The translations under genes and the position numbers were made by a program. The notes below the pieces were generated by a model, which had not been told where the DNA came from, ran no database searches, and was given only the letters and a program-made list of their open reading frames with translations. A stretch of DNA of 64,000 nt from Anopheles merus (taxonomy: Eukaryota > Arthropoda > Insecta > Diptera > Culicidae): NCBI RefSeq assembly GCF_017562075.2, contig NW_024427649.1, forward strand, positions 42,901-106,900. The letters are read 5' to 3'. Numbering within the stretch: the first letter of the stretch is position 1; every line of letters starts with the position of its first letter. Below are positions 36,512-48,345 of the stretch, piece after piece.

Positions 36512-39500
36512 TTGTTTGCATTTCAAAACTTTGTGATGCATACAACCATGTTAAACGTTACTTTACGGGAATTCTCTCTTACTCGCGTACGTTGTAGCCC
36601 TGATCGAGACCTTTCCAAATCTGTATCGAACGTCTTACTAGCTCAAAGATCTCAAAAGATATGGCCGTTGCAAGATTACCACTCCAGAATGACTTCAGGG
36701 GTTGTCCCAAGTGTCCCCAAGGGCCATACCAACACCCCAGAATGACTTCCGAGGTTGCCCCAAGTGTCCCCAAGGGTCATACCAACACTCCAGAATGGCT
36801 TTTGATGACCAAAAATAATAAATAAAAATAAAATAAAATAGAATTAAAAAAACCCCTGGTCTCATATAATTACTGTTTGAAGTTATTTTCTTGTTTGCAT
36901 TTCAAAACTTTGTGATGCATACAACCATGTTAAACGTTACTTTACGGGAATTCTCTCTTACTCGCGTACGTTGTAGCCCTGATCGAGACCTTTCCAAATC
37001 TGTATCGAACGTCTTACTAGCTCAAAGATCTCAAAAGATATGGCCGTTGCAAGATTACCACTCCAGAATGACTTCAGGGGTTGTCCCAAGTGTCCCCAAG
37101 GGCCATACCAACACCCCAGAATGACTTCCGAGGTTGCCCCAAGTGTCCCCAAGGGTCATACCAACACTCCAGAATGGCTTTTGATGACCAAAAATAATAA
37201 ATAAAAATAAAATAAAATAGAATTAAAAAAACCCTGGTCTCATATAATTACTGTTTGAAGTTATTTTCTTGTTTGCATTTCAAAACTTTGTGATGCATAC
37301 AACCATGTTAAACGTTACTTTACGGGAATTCTCTCTTACTCGCGTACGTTGTAGCCCTGATCGAGACCTTTCCAAATCTGTATCGAACGTCTTACTAGCT
37401 CAAAGATCTCAAAAGATATGGCCGTTGAAAGATTACCACTCCAGAATGACTTCAGGGGTTGTCCCAAGTGTCCCCAAGGGCCATACCAACACCCCAGAAT
37501 GACTTCCGAGGTTGCCCCAAGTGTCCCCAAGGGTCATACCAACACTCCAGAATGGCTTTTGATGACCAAAAATAATAAATAAAAATAAAATAAAATAGAA
37601 TTAAAAAAACCCCTGGTCTCATATAATTACTGTTTGAAGTTATTTTCTTGTTTGCATTTCAAAACTTTGTGATGCATACAACCATGTTAAACGTTACTTT
37701 ACGGGAATTCTCTCTTACTCGCGTACGTTGTAGCCCTGATCGAGACCTTTCCAAATCTGTATCGAACGTCTTACTAGCTCAAAGATCTCAAAAGATATGG
37801 CCGTTGCAAGATTACCACTCCAGAATGACTTCAGGGGTTGTCCCAAGTGTCCCCAAGGGCCATACCAACACCCCAGAATGACTTCCGAGGTTGCCCCAAG
37901 TGTCCCCAAGGGTCATACCAACACTCCAGAATGGCTTTTGATGACCAAAAATAATAAATAAAAATAAAATAAAATAGAATTAAAAAAACCCCTGGTCTCA
38001 TATAATTACTGTTTGAAGTTATTTTCTTGTTTGCATTTCAAAACTTTGTGATGCATACAACCATGTTAAACGTTACTTTACGGGAATTCTCTCTTACTCG
38101 CGTACGTTGTAGCCCTGATCGAGACCTTTCCAAATCTGTATCGAACGTCTTACTAGCTCAAAGATCTCAAAAGATATGGCCGTTGCAAGATTACCACTCC
38201 AGAATGACTTCAGGGGTTGTCCCAAGTGTCCCCAAGGGCCATACCAACACCCCAGAATGACTTCCGAGGTTGCCCCAAGTGTCCCCAAGGGTCATACCAA
38301 CACTCCAGAATGGCTTTTGATGACCAAAAATAATAAATAAAAATAAAATAAAATAGAATTAAAAAAACCCTGGTCTCATATAATTACTGTTTGAAGTTAT
38401 TTTCTTGTTTGCATTTCAAAACTTTGTGATGCATACAACCATGTTAAACGTTACTTTACGGGAATTCTCTCTTACTCGCGTACGTTGTAGCCCTGATCGA
38501 GACCTTTCCAAATCTGTATCGAACGTCTTACTAGCTCAAAGATCTCAAAAGATATGGCCGTTGAAAGATTACCACTCCAGAATGACTTCAGGGGTTGTCC
38601 CAAGTGTCCCCAAGGGCCATACCAACACCCCAGAATGACTTCCGAGGTTGCCCCAAGTGTCCCCAAGGGTCATACCAACACTCCAGAATGGCTTTTGATG
38701 ACCAAAAATAATAAATAAAAATAAAATAAAATAGAATTAAAAAAACCCCTGGTCTCATATAATTACTGTTTGAAGTTATTTTCTTGTTTGCATTTCAAAA
38801 CTTTGTGATGCATACAACCATGTTAAACGTTACTTTACGGGAATTCTCTCTTACTCGCGTACGTTGTAGCCCTGATCGAGACCTTTCCAAATCTGTATCG
38901 AACGTCTTACTAGCTCAAAGATCTCAAAAGATATGGCCGTTGCAAGATTACCACTCCAGAATGACTTCAGGGGTTGTCCCAAGTGTCCCCAAGGGCCATA
39001 CCAACACCCAGAATGACTTCCGAGGTTGCCCCAAGTGTCCCCAAGGGTCATACCAACACTCCAGAATGGCTTTTGATGACCAAAAATAATAAATAAAAAT
39101 AAAATAAAATAGAATTAAAAAAACCCCTGGTCTCATATAATTACTGTTTGAAGTTATTTTCTTGTTTGCATTTCAAAACTTTGTGATGCATACAACCATG
39201 TTAAACGTTACTTTACGGGAATTCTCTCTTACTCGCGTACGTTGTAGCCCTGATCGAGACCTTTCCAAATCTGTATCGAACGTCTTACTAGCTCAAAGAT
39301 CTCAAAAGATATGGCCGTTGCAAGATTACCACTCCAGAATGACTTCAGGGGTTGTCCCAAGTGTCCCCAAGGGCCATACCAACACCCAGAATGACTTCCG
39401 AGGTTGCCCCAAGTGTCCCCAAGGGTCATACCAACACTCCAGAATGGCTTTTGATGACCAAAAATAATAAATAAAAATAAAATAAAATAGAATTAAAAAA

Positions 39501-39916
39501 ACCCTGGTCTCATATAATTACTGTTTGAAGTTATTTTCTTGTTTGCATTTCAAAACTTTGTGATGCATACAACCATGTTAAACGTTACTTTACGGGAATT
39601 CTCTCTTACTCGCGTACGTTGTAGCCCTGATCGAGACCTTTCCAAATCTGTATCGAACGTCTTACTAGCTCAAAGATCTCAAAAGATATGGCCGTTGAAA
39701 GATTACCACTCCAGAATGACTTCAGGGGTTGTCCCAAGTGTCCCCAAGGGCCATACCAACACCCAGAATGACTTCCGAGGTTGCCCCAAGTGTCCCCAAG
39801 GGTCATACCAACACTCCAGAATGGCTTTTGATGACCAAAAATAATAAATAAAAATAAAATAAAATAGAATTAAAAAAACCCCTGGTCTCATATAATTACT
39901 GTTTGAAGTTATTTTC
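36512..39916 (+). repeat. 3-unit higher-order repeat, about 1136 bp, three copies
   Basis: Nine units in the homogeneous core follow the order C, C, A at the dimorphic site GCCGTTG(C/A)AAGATT: units at 36512, 36891, 37269, then 37648, 38027, 38405, then 38784, 39162, 39539. Block shifts are 1134-1136 bp. The linker C-run (three or four C) follows almost the same three-beat order. The last three units additionally share the 1-bp loss AACACCCAG, a later change that spread through one block. Confidence 0.75.
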
Positions 39917-42900
39917 TTGTTTGCATTTCAAAACTTTGTGATGCATACAACCATGTTAAACGTTACTTTACGGGAATTCTCTCTTACTCGCGTACGTTGT
40001 AGCCCTGATCGAGACCTTTCCAAATCTGTATCGAACGTCTTACTAGCTCAAAGATCTCAAAAGATATGGCCGTTGAAAGATTACCACTCCAGAATGACTT
40101 CAGGGGTTGTCCCAAGTGTCCCCAAGGGCCATACCAACACCCCAGAATGACTTCCGAGGTTGCCCCAAGTGTCCCCAAGGGTCATACCAACACTCCAGAA
40201 TGGCTTTTGATGACCAAAAATAATAAATAAAAATAAAATAAAATAGAATTAAAAAAAACCCTGGTCTCATATAATTACTGTTTGAAGTTATTTTCTTGTT
40301 TGCATTTCAAAACTTTGTGATGCATACAACCATGTTAAACGTTACTTTACGGGAATTCTCTCTTACTCGCGTACGTTGTAGCCCTGATCGAGACCTTTCC
40401 AAATCTGTATCGAACGTCTTACTAGCTCAAAGATCTCAAAAGATATGGCCGTTGAAAGATTACCACTCCAGAATGACTTCAGGGGTTGTCCCAAGTGTCC
40501 CCAAGGGCCATACCAACACCCCAGAATGACTTCCGAGGTTGCCCCAAGTGTCCCCAAGGGTCATACCAACACTCCAGAATGGCTTTTGATGACCAAAAAT
40601 AATAAATAAAAATAAAATAAAATAGAATTAAAAAAAACCCTGGTCTCATATAATTACTGTTTGAAGTTATTTTCTTGTTTGCATTTCAAAACTTTGTGAT
40701 GCATACAACCATGTTAAACGTTACTTTACGGGAATTCTCTCTTACTCGCGTACGTTGTAGCCCTGATCGAGACCTTTCCAAATCTGTATCGAACGTCTTA
40801 CTAGCTCAAAGATCTCAAAAGATATGGCCGTTGAAAGATTACCACTCCAGAATGACTTCAGGGGTTGTCCCAAGTGTCCCCAAGGGCCATACCAACACCC
40901 CAGAATGACTTCCGAGGTTGCCCCAAGTGTCCCCAAGGGTCATACCAACACTCCAGAATGGCTTTTGATGACCAAAAATAATAAATAAAAATAAAATAAA
41001 ATAGAATTAAAAAAACCCCTGGTCTCATATAATTACTGTTTGAAGTTATTTTCTTGTTTGCATTTCAAAACTTTGTGATGCATACAACCATGTTAAACGT
41101 TACTTTACGGGAATTCTCTCTTACTCGCGTACGTTGTAGCCCTGATCGAGACCTTTCCAAATCTGTATCGAACGTCTTACTAGCTCAAAGATCTCAAAAG
41201 ATATGGCCGTTGAAAGATTACCACTCCAGAATGACTTCAGGGGTTGTCCCAAGTGTCCCCAAGGGCCATACCAACACCCCAGAATGACTTCCGAGGTTGC
41301 CCCAAGTGTCCCAAGGGTCATACCAACACTCCAGAATGGCTTTTGATGACCAAAAATAATAAATAAAAATAAAATAAAATAGAATTAAAAAAACCCCTGG
41401 TCTCATATAATTACTGTTTGAAGTTATTTTCTTGTTTGCATTTCAAAACTTTGTGATGCATACAACCATGTTAAACGTTACTTTACGGGAATTCTCTCTT
41501 ACTCGCGTACGTTGTAGCCCTGATCGAGACCTTTCCAAATCTGTATCGAACGTCTTACTAGCTCAAAGATCTCAAAAGATATGGCCGTTGAAAGATTACC
41601 ACTCCAGAATGACTTCAGGGGTTGTCCCAAGTGTCCCCAAGGGCCATACCAACACCCCAGAATGACTTCCGAGGTTGCCCCAAGTGTCCCCAAGGGTCAT
41701 ACCAACACTCCAGAATGGCTTTTGATGACCAAAAATAATAAATAAAAATAAAATAAAATAGAATTAAAAAAAACCCTGGTCTCATATAATTACTGTTTGA
41801 AGTTATTTTCTTGTTTGCATTTCAAAACTTTGTGATGCATACAACCATGTTAAACGTTACTTTACGGGAATTCTCTCTTACTCGCGTACGTTGTAGCCCT
41901 GATCGAGACCTTTCCAAATCTGTATCGAACGTCTTACTAGCTCAAAGATCTCAAAAGATATGGCCGTTGCAAGATTACCACTCCAGAATGACTTCAGGGG
42001 TTGTCCCAAGTGTCCCCAAGGGCCATACCAACACCCCAGAATGACTTCCGAGGTTGCCCCAAGTGTCCCCAAGGGTCATACCAACACTCCAGAATGGCTT
42101 TTGATGACCAAAAATAATAAATAAAAATAAAATAAAATAGAATAAAAAAAACCCTGGTCTCATATAATTACTGTTTGAAGTTATTTTCTTGTTTGCATTT
42201 CAAAACTTTGTGATGCATACAACCATGTTAAACGTTACTTTACGGGAATTCTCTCTTACTCGCGTACGTTGTAGCCCTGATCGAGACCTTTCCAAATCTG
42301 TATCGAACGTCTTACTAGCTCAAAGATCTCAAAAGATATGGCCGTTGAAAGATTACCACTCCAGAATGACTTCAGGGGTTGTCCCAAGTGTCCCCAAGGG
42401 CCATACCAACACCCCAGAATGACTTCCGAGGTTGCCCCAAGTGTCCCAAGGGTCATACCAACACTCCAGAATGGCTTTTGATGACCAAAAATAATAAATA
42501 AAAATAAAATAAAATAGAATTAAAAAAAACCCTGGTCTCATATAATTACTGTTTGAAGTAATTTTCTTGTTTGCATTTCAAAACTTTGTGATGCATTAAA
42601 CCATGTTAAACGTTACTTTACGGGAATTCTCTCTTACTCGCGTACGTTGTAGCCCTTATCGAGACCTTTCCAAATCTGTATCGAACGTCTTACTAGCTCA
42701 AAGATCTCAAAAGATATGGCCGTTGAAAGATTACCACTCCAGAATGACTTCAGGGGTTGTCCCAAGTGTCCCCAAGGGCCATACCAACACCCCAGAATGA
42801 CTTCCGAGGTTGCCCCAAGTGTCCCAAGGGTCATACCAACACTCCAGAATGGCTTTTGATGACCAAAAATAATAAATAAAAATAAAATAAAATAGAATTA

Positions 42901-44079
42901 AAAAAAACCCTGGTCTCATATAATTTCTGTTTGAAGTTATTTTCTTGTTTGCATTTCAAAACTTTGTGATGCATAAAACCATGTTAAACGTTACTTTACG
43001 GGAATTCTCTCTTACTCGCGTACGTTGTAGCCCTGATCGAGACCTTTCCAAATCTGTATCGAACGTCTTACTAGCTCAAAGATATCAAAAGATATGGCCG
43101 TTGAAAGATTACCACTCCAGAATGACTTCAGGGGTTGTCCCAAGTGTCCCCAAGGGCCATACCAACACCCCAGAATGACTTCCGAGGTTGCCCCAAGTGT
43201 CCCCAAGGGTCATACCAACACTCCAGAATGGCTTTTGATGACCAAAAATAATAAATAAAAATAAAATAAAATAGAATTAAAAAAAACCCCTGGTCTCATA
43301 TAATTACTGTTTGAAGTTATTTTCTTGTTTGCATTTCAAAACTTTGTGATGCATAAAACCATGTTAAACGTTACTTTACGGGAATTCTCTCTTACTCGCG
43401 TACGTTGTAGCCCTGATCGAGACCTTTCCAAATCTGTATCGAACGTCTTACTAGCTCAAAGATCTCAAAAGATATGGCCGTTGAAAGATTACCACTCCAG
43501 AATGACTTCAGGGGTTGTCCCAAGTGTCCCCAAGGGCCATACCAACATCCCAGAATGACTTCCGAGGTTTCCCAAGTGTCATCAAGGGTCATACCAACAC
43601 TCCAGAATGGCTTTTGATGACCAAAAATAATAAATAAAAATAAAATAAAATTAAAAAAAAAACCCTGGTGTCATATAATTACTGTTTGATGTTATTTTCT
43701 TGTTTGCATTTCAAAACTTTGTGATGCATAAAACCATGTTAAACGTTACTTTACGGGAATTCTCTCTTACTCGCGTACGTTGTAGCCCTGATCGAGACCT
43801 TTCCAAATCTGTATCGAACGTCTTACTAGCTCAAAGATCTCAAAAGATTGGACACTTGACTCTTGGTCTCAACGGTTGTGTTCTGGTTTGCGCTCTGATT
43901 ATTTTTCCTTTTTTTATACGTGTTTTTCGTGCTGTGGTTGTTCCGGGCCTGATTGAGTGAGATTACTGATCGAGTTTATCGTTGCTGTATTCATCAGTCG
44001 ATTCCGGGCGAGTTTTTCATCAGTGTTTGGCGCTGAAGTGTCCTGCTCATCTGGATCACGACTTTTGCTGATCGTCGAC

Positions 44080-45150
44080 ATGGCTGCTCCCTGCCCTTCA
44101 TGCCTTAAGCCTGTAACGGACGAGAATGTATATGTGTGTGCTGGATGGTGTAATGAATCGTTTCACCATGCCTGTCTGGGAGTCTCTGATGCAGTGCTGA
44201 ATGAGATTCTCATCCCCGAGTCGCTTACTTCCTGGTCCTGTGCTGGCTGCAAGAACATCCGGCGTTGCAAATCTGTATTATTGGACGAATTTACGGCCGT
44301 CCTGGATGGTTTCAAGGAGGAGCTTCTGAAGGAGTTTGATCGCCGTTTTAATCATGCACTTATCGCCATGCGTAATGAGATGTTGTCAACACTTACTAAG
44401 AAAGACGTTAATACGCACACAACCTCACACTCTGTTCGTTCCATAGTGGACCGCCTGGAAATGCAACCATCTCTCACCAACACATTCACACCACTCAGTG
44501 CACGCAATAGTGAATCCATCCGCACTTCTCAAAATGCACCGAAGCGCAATGCGCCTAAACGCAGACTTGTCGATTATTCACCACCAATTACAAAAACCAC
44601 CGATAATGCCGCTCCTCTACTTTTTGGCACAGCAATTACAACACCGTCTCGGGTCTTAGCTACGGTTCCGATGGAACAAAAGTTCTGGCTGTATTTGACT
44701 CGAATAGCCCCCTCGGTATCAGACCAAGATGTGAAAGCGATGGTTACTCACCAACTAGGCACTGATGACGTCACCGTTATTAGGCTGCTGCCACGGGATC
44801 GCGATACGAGCACTCTCACTTTTGTTTCGTTTAAGGTGGGATTAATGCTCTCGCTTAAAACCAAGGCTCTCGCTCCGACTACCTGTCCTGCGGGATTGAT
44901 TTTCCGTGAATTCACTGACCGTCGATCGCCTGTTCAAAATTTTTGGTGTCCTGCTTCTCGAAAGCTTCCCCACAAACCTTCGGAAATCTATACCAACACA
45001 CACCACTCATCAATGCCACATCCCACCACGGGTCCTCCCCTTGCTCATTGCCCATCACCAAAACCGATCGAACATTGCACGATAGAGCCGTCCACCGAAG
45101 CCACATGCACCGAAACAACAGACAGACAGCAAGTAACAATCCAGCATTAG
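44080..45150 (+). CDS. CR1-like ORF1 protein, PHD finger and RRM-like domain, 356 residues
   Basis: The best-preserved separate ORF1. The ATG at 44080 begins MAAPCPSC. C4HC3 PHD finger at residues 5-57, followed by a helical segment rich in Glu, Lys and Arg (about 65-115), a low-complexity Ser/Thr/Asn region, and an RRM-like fold candidate beginning EQKFWLYLTRI and ending TFVSFKVGL (about 195-260). In CR1-group elements ORF1 is thought to bind element RNA; the PHD finger might contact histone tails, which is inference here. The stop TAG at 45148-45150 lies 46 bp past the likely ORF2 ATG (45105), so ORF2 may be translated by re-initiation or frameshifting. Confidence 0.8.
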   Translation: MAAPCPSCLKPVTDENVYVCAGWCNESFHHACLGVSDAVLNEILIPESLTSWSCAGCKNIRRCKSVLLDEFTAVLDGFKEELLKEFDRRFNHALIAMRNEMLSTLTKKDVNTHTTSHSVRSIVDRLEMQPSLTNTFTPLSARNSESIRTSQNAPKRNAPKRRLVDYSPPITKTTDNAAPLLFGTAITTPSRVLATVPMEQKFWLYLTRIAPSVSDQDVKAMVTHQLGTDDVTVIRLLPRDRDTSTLTFVSFKVGLMLSLKTKALAPTTCPAGLIFREFTDRRSPVQNFWCPASRKLPHKPSEIYTNTHHSSMPHPTTGPPLAHCPSPKPIEHCTIEPSTEATCTETTDRQQVTIQH

Positions 45151-48100
45151 ATAGTAACAGTATAAATTATCACCTGGCACCCCGCCCCTCACCATACCAT
45201 CACACACCACGCATCAATGGCACATCCTACCCCGGGTCCTCGCCCCGCTCATTGCTCATCACCGAAACCGAACACACATTGCACAATAGTATCGTCCACC
45301 GAAGCTATACGCACCGAAACAACAGTAGACAGACAGCAAGTAACAATCCAGCAATAGTTGATAACAGTACTAATAATCAGCTGGCACCCCGCTCCTCACC
45401 ATACCTTGGCGTAGCACCAATCACTGCTGTGGGCCTCGATGATAGTTCGGCTCATACTCACCAGAATGTCTCTTCTTACTTACATCTGCACGTGTTTTAT
45501 CAGAACGTTAGAGGAATTCGTACCAAACTTAATAATCTACGTCTAGCTCTGGGAGAATCTGATTACGACATAATTGCACTGACAGAAACGTGGCTCGACG
45601 AGTCAATACCATCCTCTCTCATCTCTGATGATTCCTATTCAATTTACCGATGTGATCGTAATGGTGAGAACAGTTCTCGCTCTCGCGGCGGAGGCGTGCT
45701 GATCGCATGCTCTTCTAAGCTCTCTAGTACACAGATAACACATACATATGCAACTCTGGAGCTGGTCTGGTCGTGTATCAAGCTTAATCATGTGTCCATT
45801 TACATCGGAGTAGTTTACATTCCACCGGACCGGAGTAAGTGTGACGATACGTTAAACGCTCTGCATGATAGCGTCAGTGTAATTGTGGAGAGAATGAAAC
45901 CGACTGATTTGTTGCTGCTATTGGGAGACTTTAACAAACCATCTCTCTCCTGGATCGCTTCACCATGTGACGTCAACTGTTTTATCCCTTCGATGACCGA
46001 CAATGATGGATCGCTAACGGATGGAATGGTGCTTAATGGATTGTCACAGATATCGGGAGTGAAAAATGCTTTTGATCACCAACTGGACCTTATTTTCGTA
46101 AACCAGAATGTTAAATCGGCCAGCTCAGAGATTTCTGAATCCAACACACCGCTTCTCAATCTTGACAATTACCATCTTGCATTAGAATTAGCAATATCAA
46201 TTCAAACTTCTGTTTCTGTTCCGTTCGCTCGTTCTAACCCTAGAGTAAAACGTTTTGATTTTCGTAAAATGAACTTTGGTGCTTTTGAGCAATTTATGTT
46301 GAATTCGGACCTTAATTTTATTGAATCAGCCCCTTCTATCGACGATGCCGTGAATCAACTTAATCATGTTATCCTTTCATCCTTCCCTCTTTGTTGTCCC
46401 ATCCTAAATCCTCCTCCTAAGCCTGCGTGGTCGAACAGATCCTTAAAAGCTTTACGAACGGATAAGAAGCGTAAACAGCGTGCATATATGCATACTCGCT
46501 CTCAACATGCCCAACGGGTATACAAATATGCTTCCACTGCATATCGAATTTACAACAGAGCGTGCTATAAACTATACATCATGCGTCTCCAATTAAGATT
46601 TATCTCTGACCCTCGGTCTTTCTGGCGATTTGCTAATAATCGTCGAAACTCTATTGGCATCCCTTCCATAATTTCCCTTGGCGATGAAGTGGCTGATACG
46701 CCCTCCAGCTGCAGCGAGTTATTTGCTAGACATTTTTCTAGCGTATTTGTGGACCCAGACTCCAGTCCAGTATCCTTATCTGATGGCTTAGCATATGTAC
46801 CAAGTGATATAATTTCCTGCAACACAGTGGCTATCGATGATGAGGTCATTTACTCAGCATTGAAAAAATTAAAAAATTGCTTTTCGCCGGGTCCAGATGG
46901 CATACCCGCTTGCATATTGAAAAAATTCAGCACTTTGTTTGTTCCCATACTTAAACGCCTGTATGTGAGATCCTTTCAAGAGGGAACCTTTCCAGCTCTT
47001 TGGAAAATTGCTTGGATATGTCCTATTTTTAAAAAAGGTGATCGTTCAGTCGCTTCAAATTATCGTGGTGTGTCCATTCTATGTGCTATGGCTAAGGTGT
47101 TTGAGTCACTCGTTCATACTGCCATTCTTCCATGCGTAACGAACTATATAACGCAACATCAACACGGATTTATGCCTAAACGATCCACCACGAGCAACCT
47201 AATGCACTTTGTGTCTTCATTTATGTCGAATATTGCATGTAATCGTCAAGTGGATGCATTATATACTGATTTTAAAGCCGCTTTTGACAGTCTACCACAT
47301 GACCTGCTAATAGCTAAGCTAAAGAAATTAGGAATAGGATATCCTTTAATAACTTGGCTAAATTCATTTATAGCAAACCGTAGCTACACAGTCAAAATAG
47401 AGAATTTCCTCTCTTCTATTATCTTATACATAAACGATTGTATTAATGTTCTACCTGCTGATGGACACCTTCTATTTGCTGACGACTTGAAGATATTTCT
47501 TCCTGTGTCCTCTATTGTTGATTGTCAAACGCTTCAGAGTTTTTAAATAATTTTTCATCTTGGTGCTCGTCTAATGGGTTAGTGCTTTGTCCCCCTAAAT
47601 GCTGTGTTGTCTCTTTTGGTCGTCCTAACAGGAAAATTACATGGAATTACTTTTTTGGTCAAACTCAGATCTTTAGAGAGTCTTCTATTAAGGACCTTGG
47701 TGTTTGGCTCGATGACTCCCTCATATTCAAGGATCAGATCAATCAATCATGCTAAAAGCGTTGGGACTAATAATTCGTCTTGCCTCTGAGTTGAGAGATC
47801 CGCTATGCCTGAAGGCGCTTTACTGTTGCTGGGTTCGATCTATTCTGGATTACGCTTGTGTTGTGTGGACCCCGGCTGGAGGTGTCGCTATGCAGAGACT
47901 AGAGAGAGTGCAGAGGAAGTTTACGCGTATCGCTATTCGTAGATTTCTGCACGGACATAATGCACCTGTGCCCTCTTATTCTCTCCGCTGTCGTATGTTG
48001 GGCTTGATGGAAATCAAATCCCGGCATTCACACCGCAGCTTCATTGCCAGCCTCCTGACTTCCAATGCTCTTCGCTCCTCCTCATTCCTATATTTCCTCC

Positions 48101-48281
48101 CGCTCGTCGCTCTCGATGACAGACCTCCCATTTTTATCTTCCGCATTCTGTTTTTGGTGAAGAGATTGCTTTTGAGAGTCCAGATAATGAAGCTCATGAT
48201 TTGCTCGACTACCACGTCGTCTTGTTCCCATTTTCGCCTCGTCTTTCTGAGTCCTTTCTCTATCAACCTCCCAGCTCTTAA
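45105..48281 (+). pseudogene. CR1-like ORF2 (endonuclease-RT), copy 2, frameshifted
   Basis: The ATG at 45105 is the first in a frame open from about 44919. Endonuclease motifs YQNVRG, LTETWL, GDFN and LDLIF are kept, but the last motif reads DNYHLALE instead of DNYHPALE in copy 1 (His kept, Pro to Leu). RT motifs SPGPDGIP, DFKAAFD and LFADD are present; the PQG block between FLSS and IILYINDC is missing, as in every copy. A T lost from the run near 47540 causes termination at 47546. The rest of the RT C terminus is recognisable in other frames to the TAA equivalent at 48279-48281. Confidence 0.82.
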
Positions 48282-48345
48282 ATTCCTTCTTCCTTAGTTT
48301 GTAAGACATATTATTGTGAAACCCAGGCGGCTGACAATATGAAAT

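Larger units (their letters stand above)
12463..43848 (+). repeat. Main satellite block C (about 83 units of about 378 bp)
   Basis: An uninterrupted head-to-tail array of 31.4 kb. Unit spacing is 376-380 bp, the differences coming mostly from A-run and C-run length in the linker (AAAAAACCCTGG versus AAAAAACCCCTGG) and from a 1-bp loss in some AACACCCCAG sites. From 12463 to about 19500 units differ at many positions. From about 22000 to 42500 neighbours are almost identical, differing at a few dimorphic sites. Most units carry one EcoRI-type GAATTC and one AGATCT, so the array should give a ladder with either enzyme. All units share one orientation. No gene, RNA gene or unique sequence is visible in this block. 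Confidence 0.97.

Noticed and set aside
12693..43558. Open frames of about 77 residues on + and about 64 residues on - in nearly every satellite unit
   Set aside because: They recur because the units are copies. The + frame opens with TTG, the differences between units are frequently non-synonymous (for example Ser/Tyr, Ile/Leu, Lys/Gln), and 1-bp losses change the end freely. No domain or codon signature is seen.
12463..43848. CRISPR-like array of regularly spaced repeats
   Set aside because: Repeats are contiguous 378-bp units without unique spacers, and no cas gene is present; the window is eukaryotic.
44943..45104. TTG at 44943 as the ORF2 start
   Set aside because: A TTG start is unlikely for this family; the ATG at 45105 is the first in frame and precedes the endonuclease.
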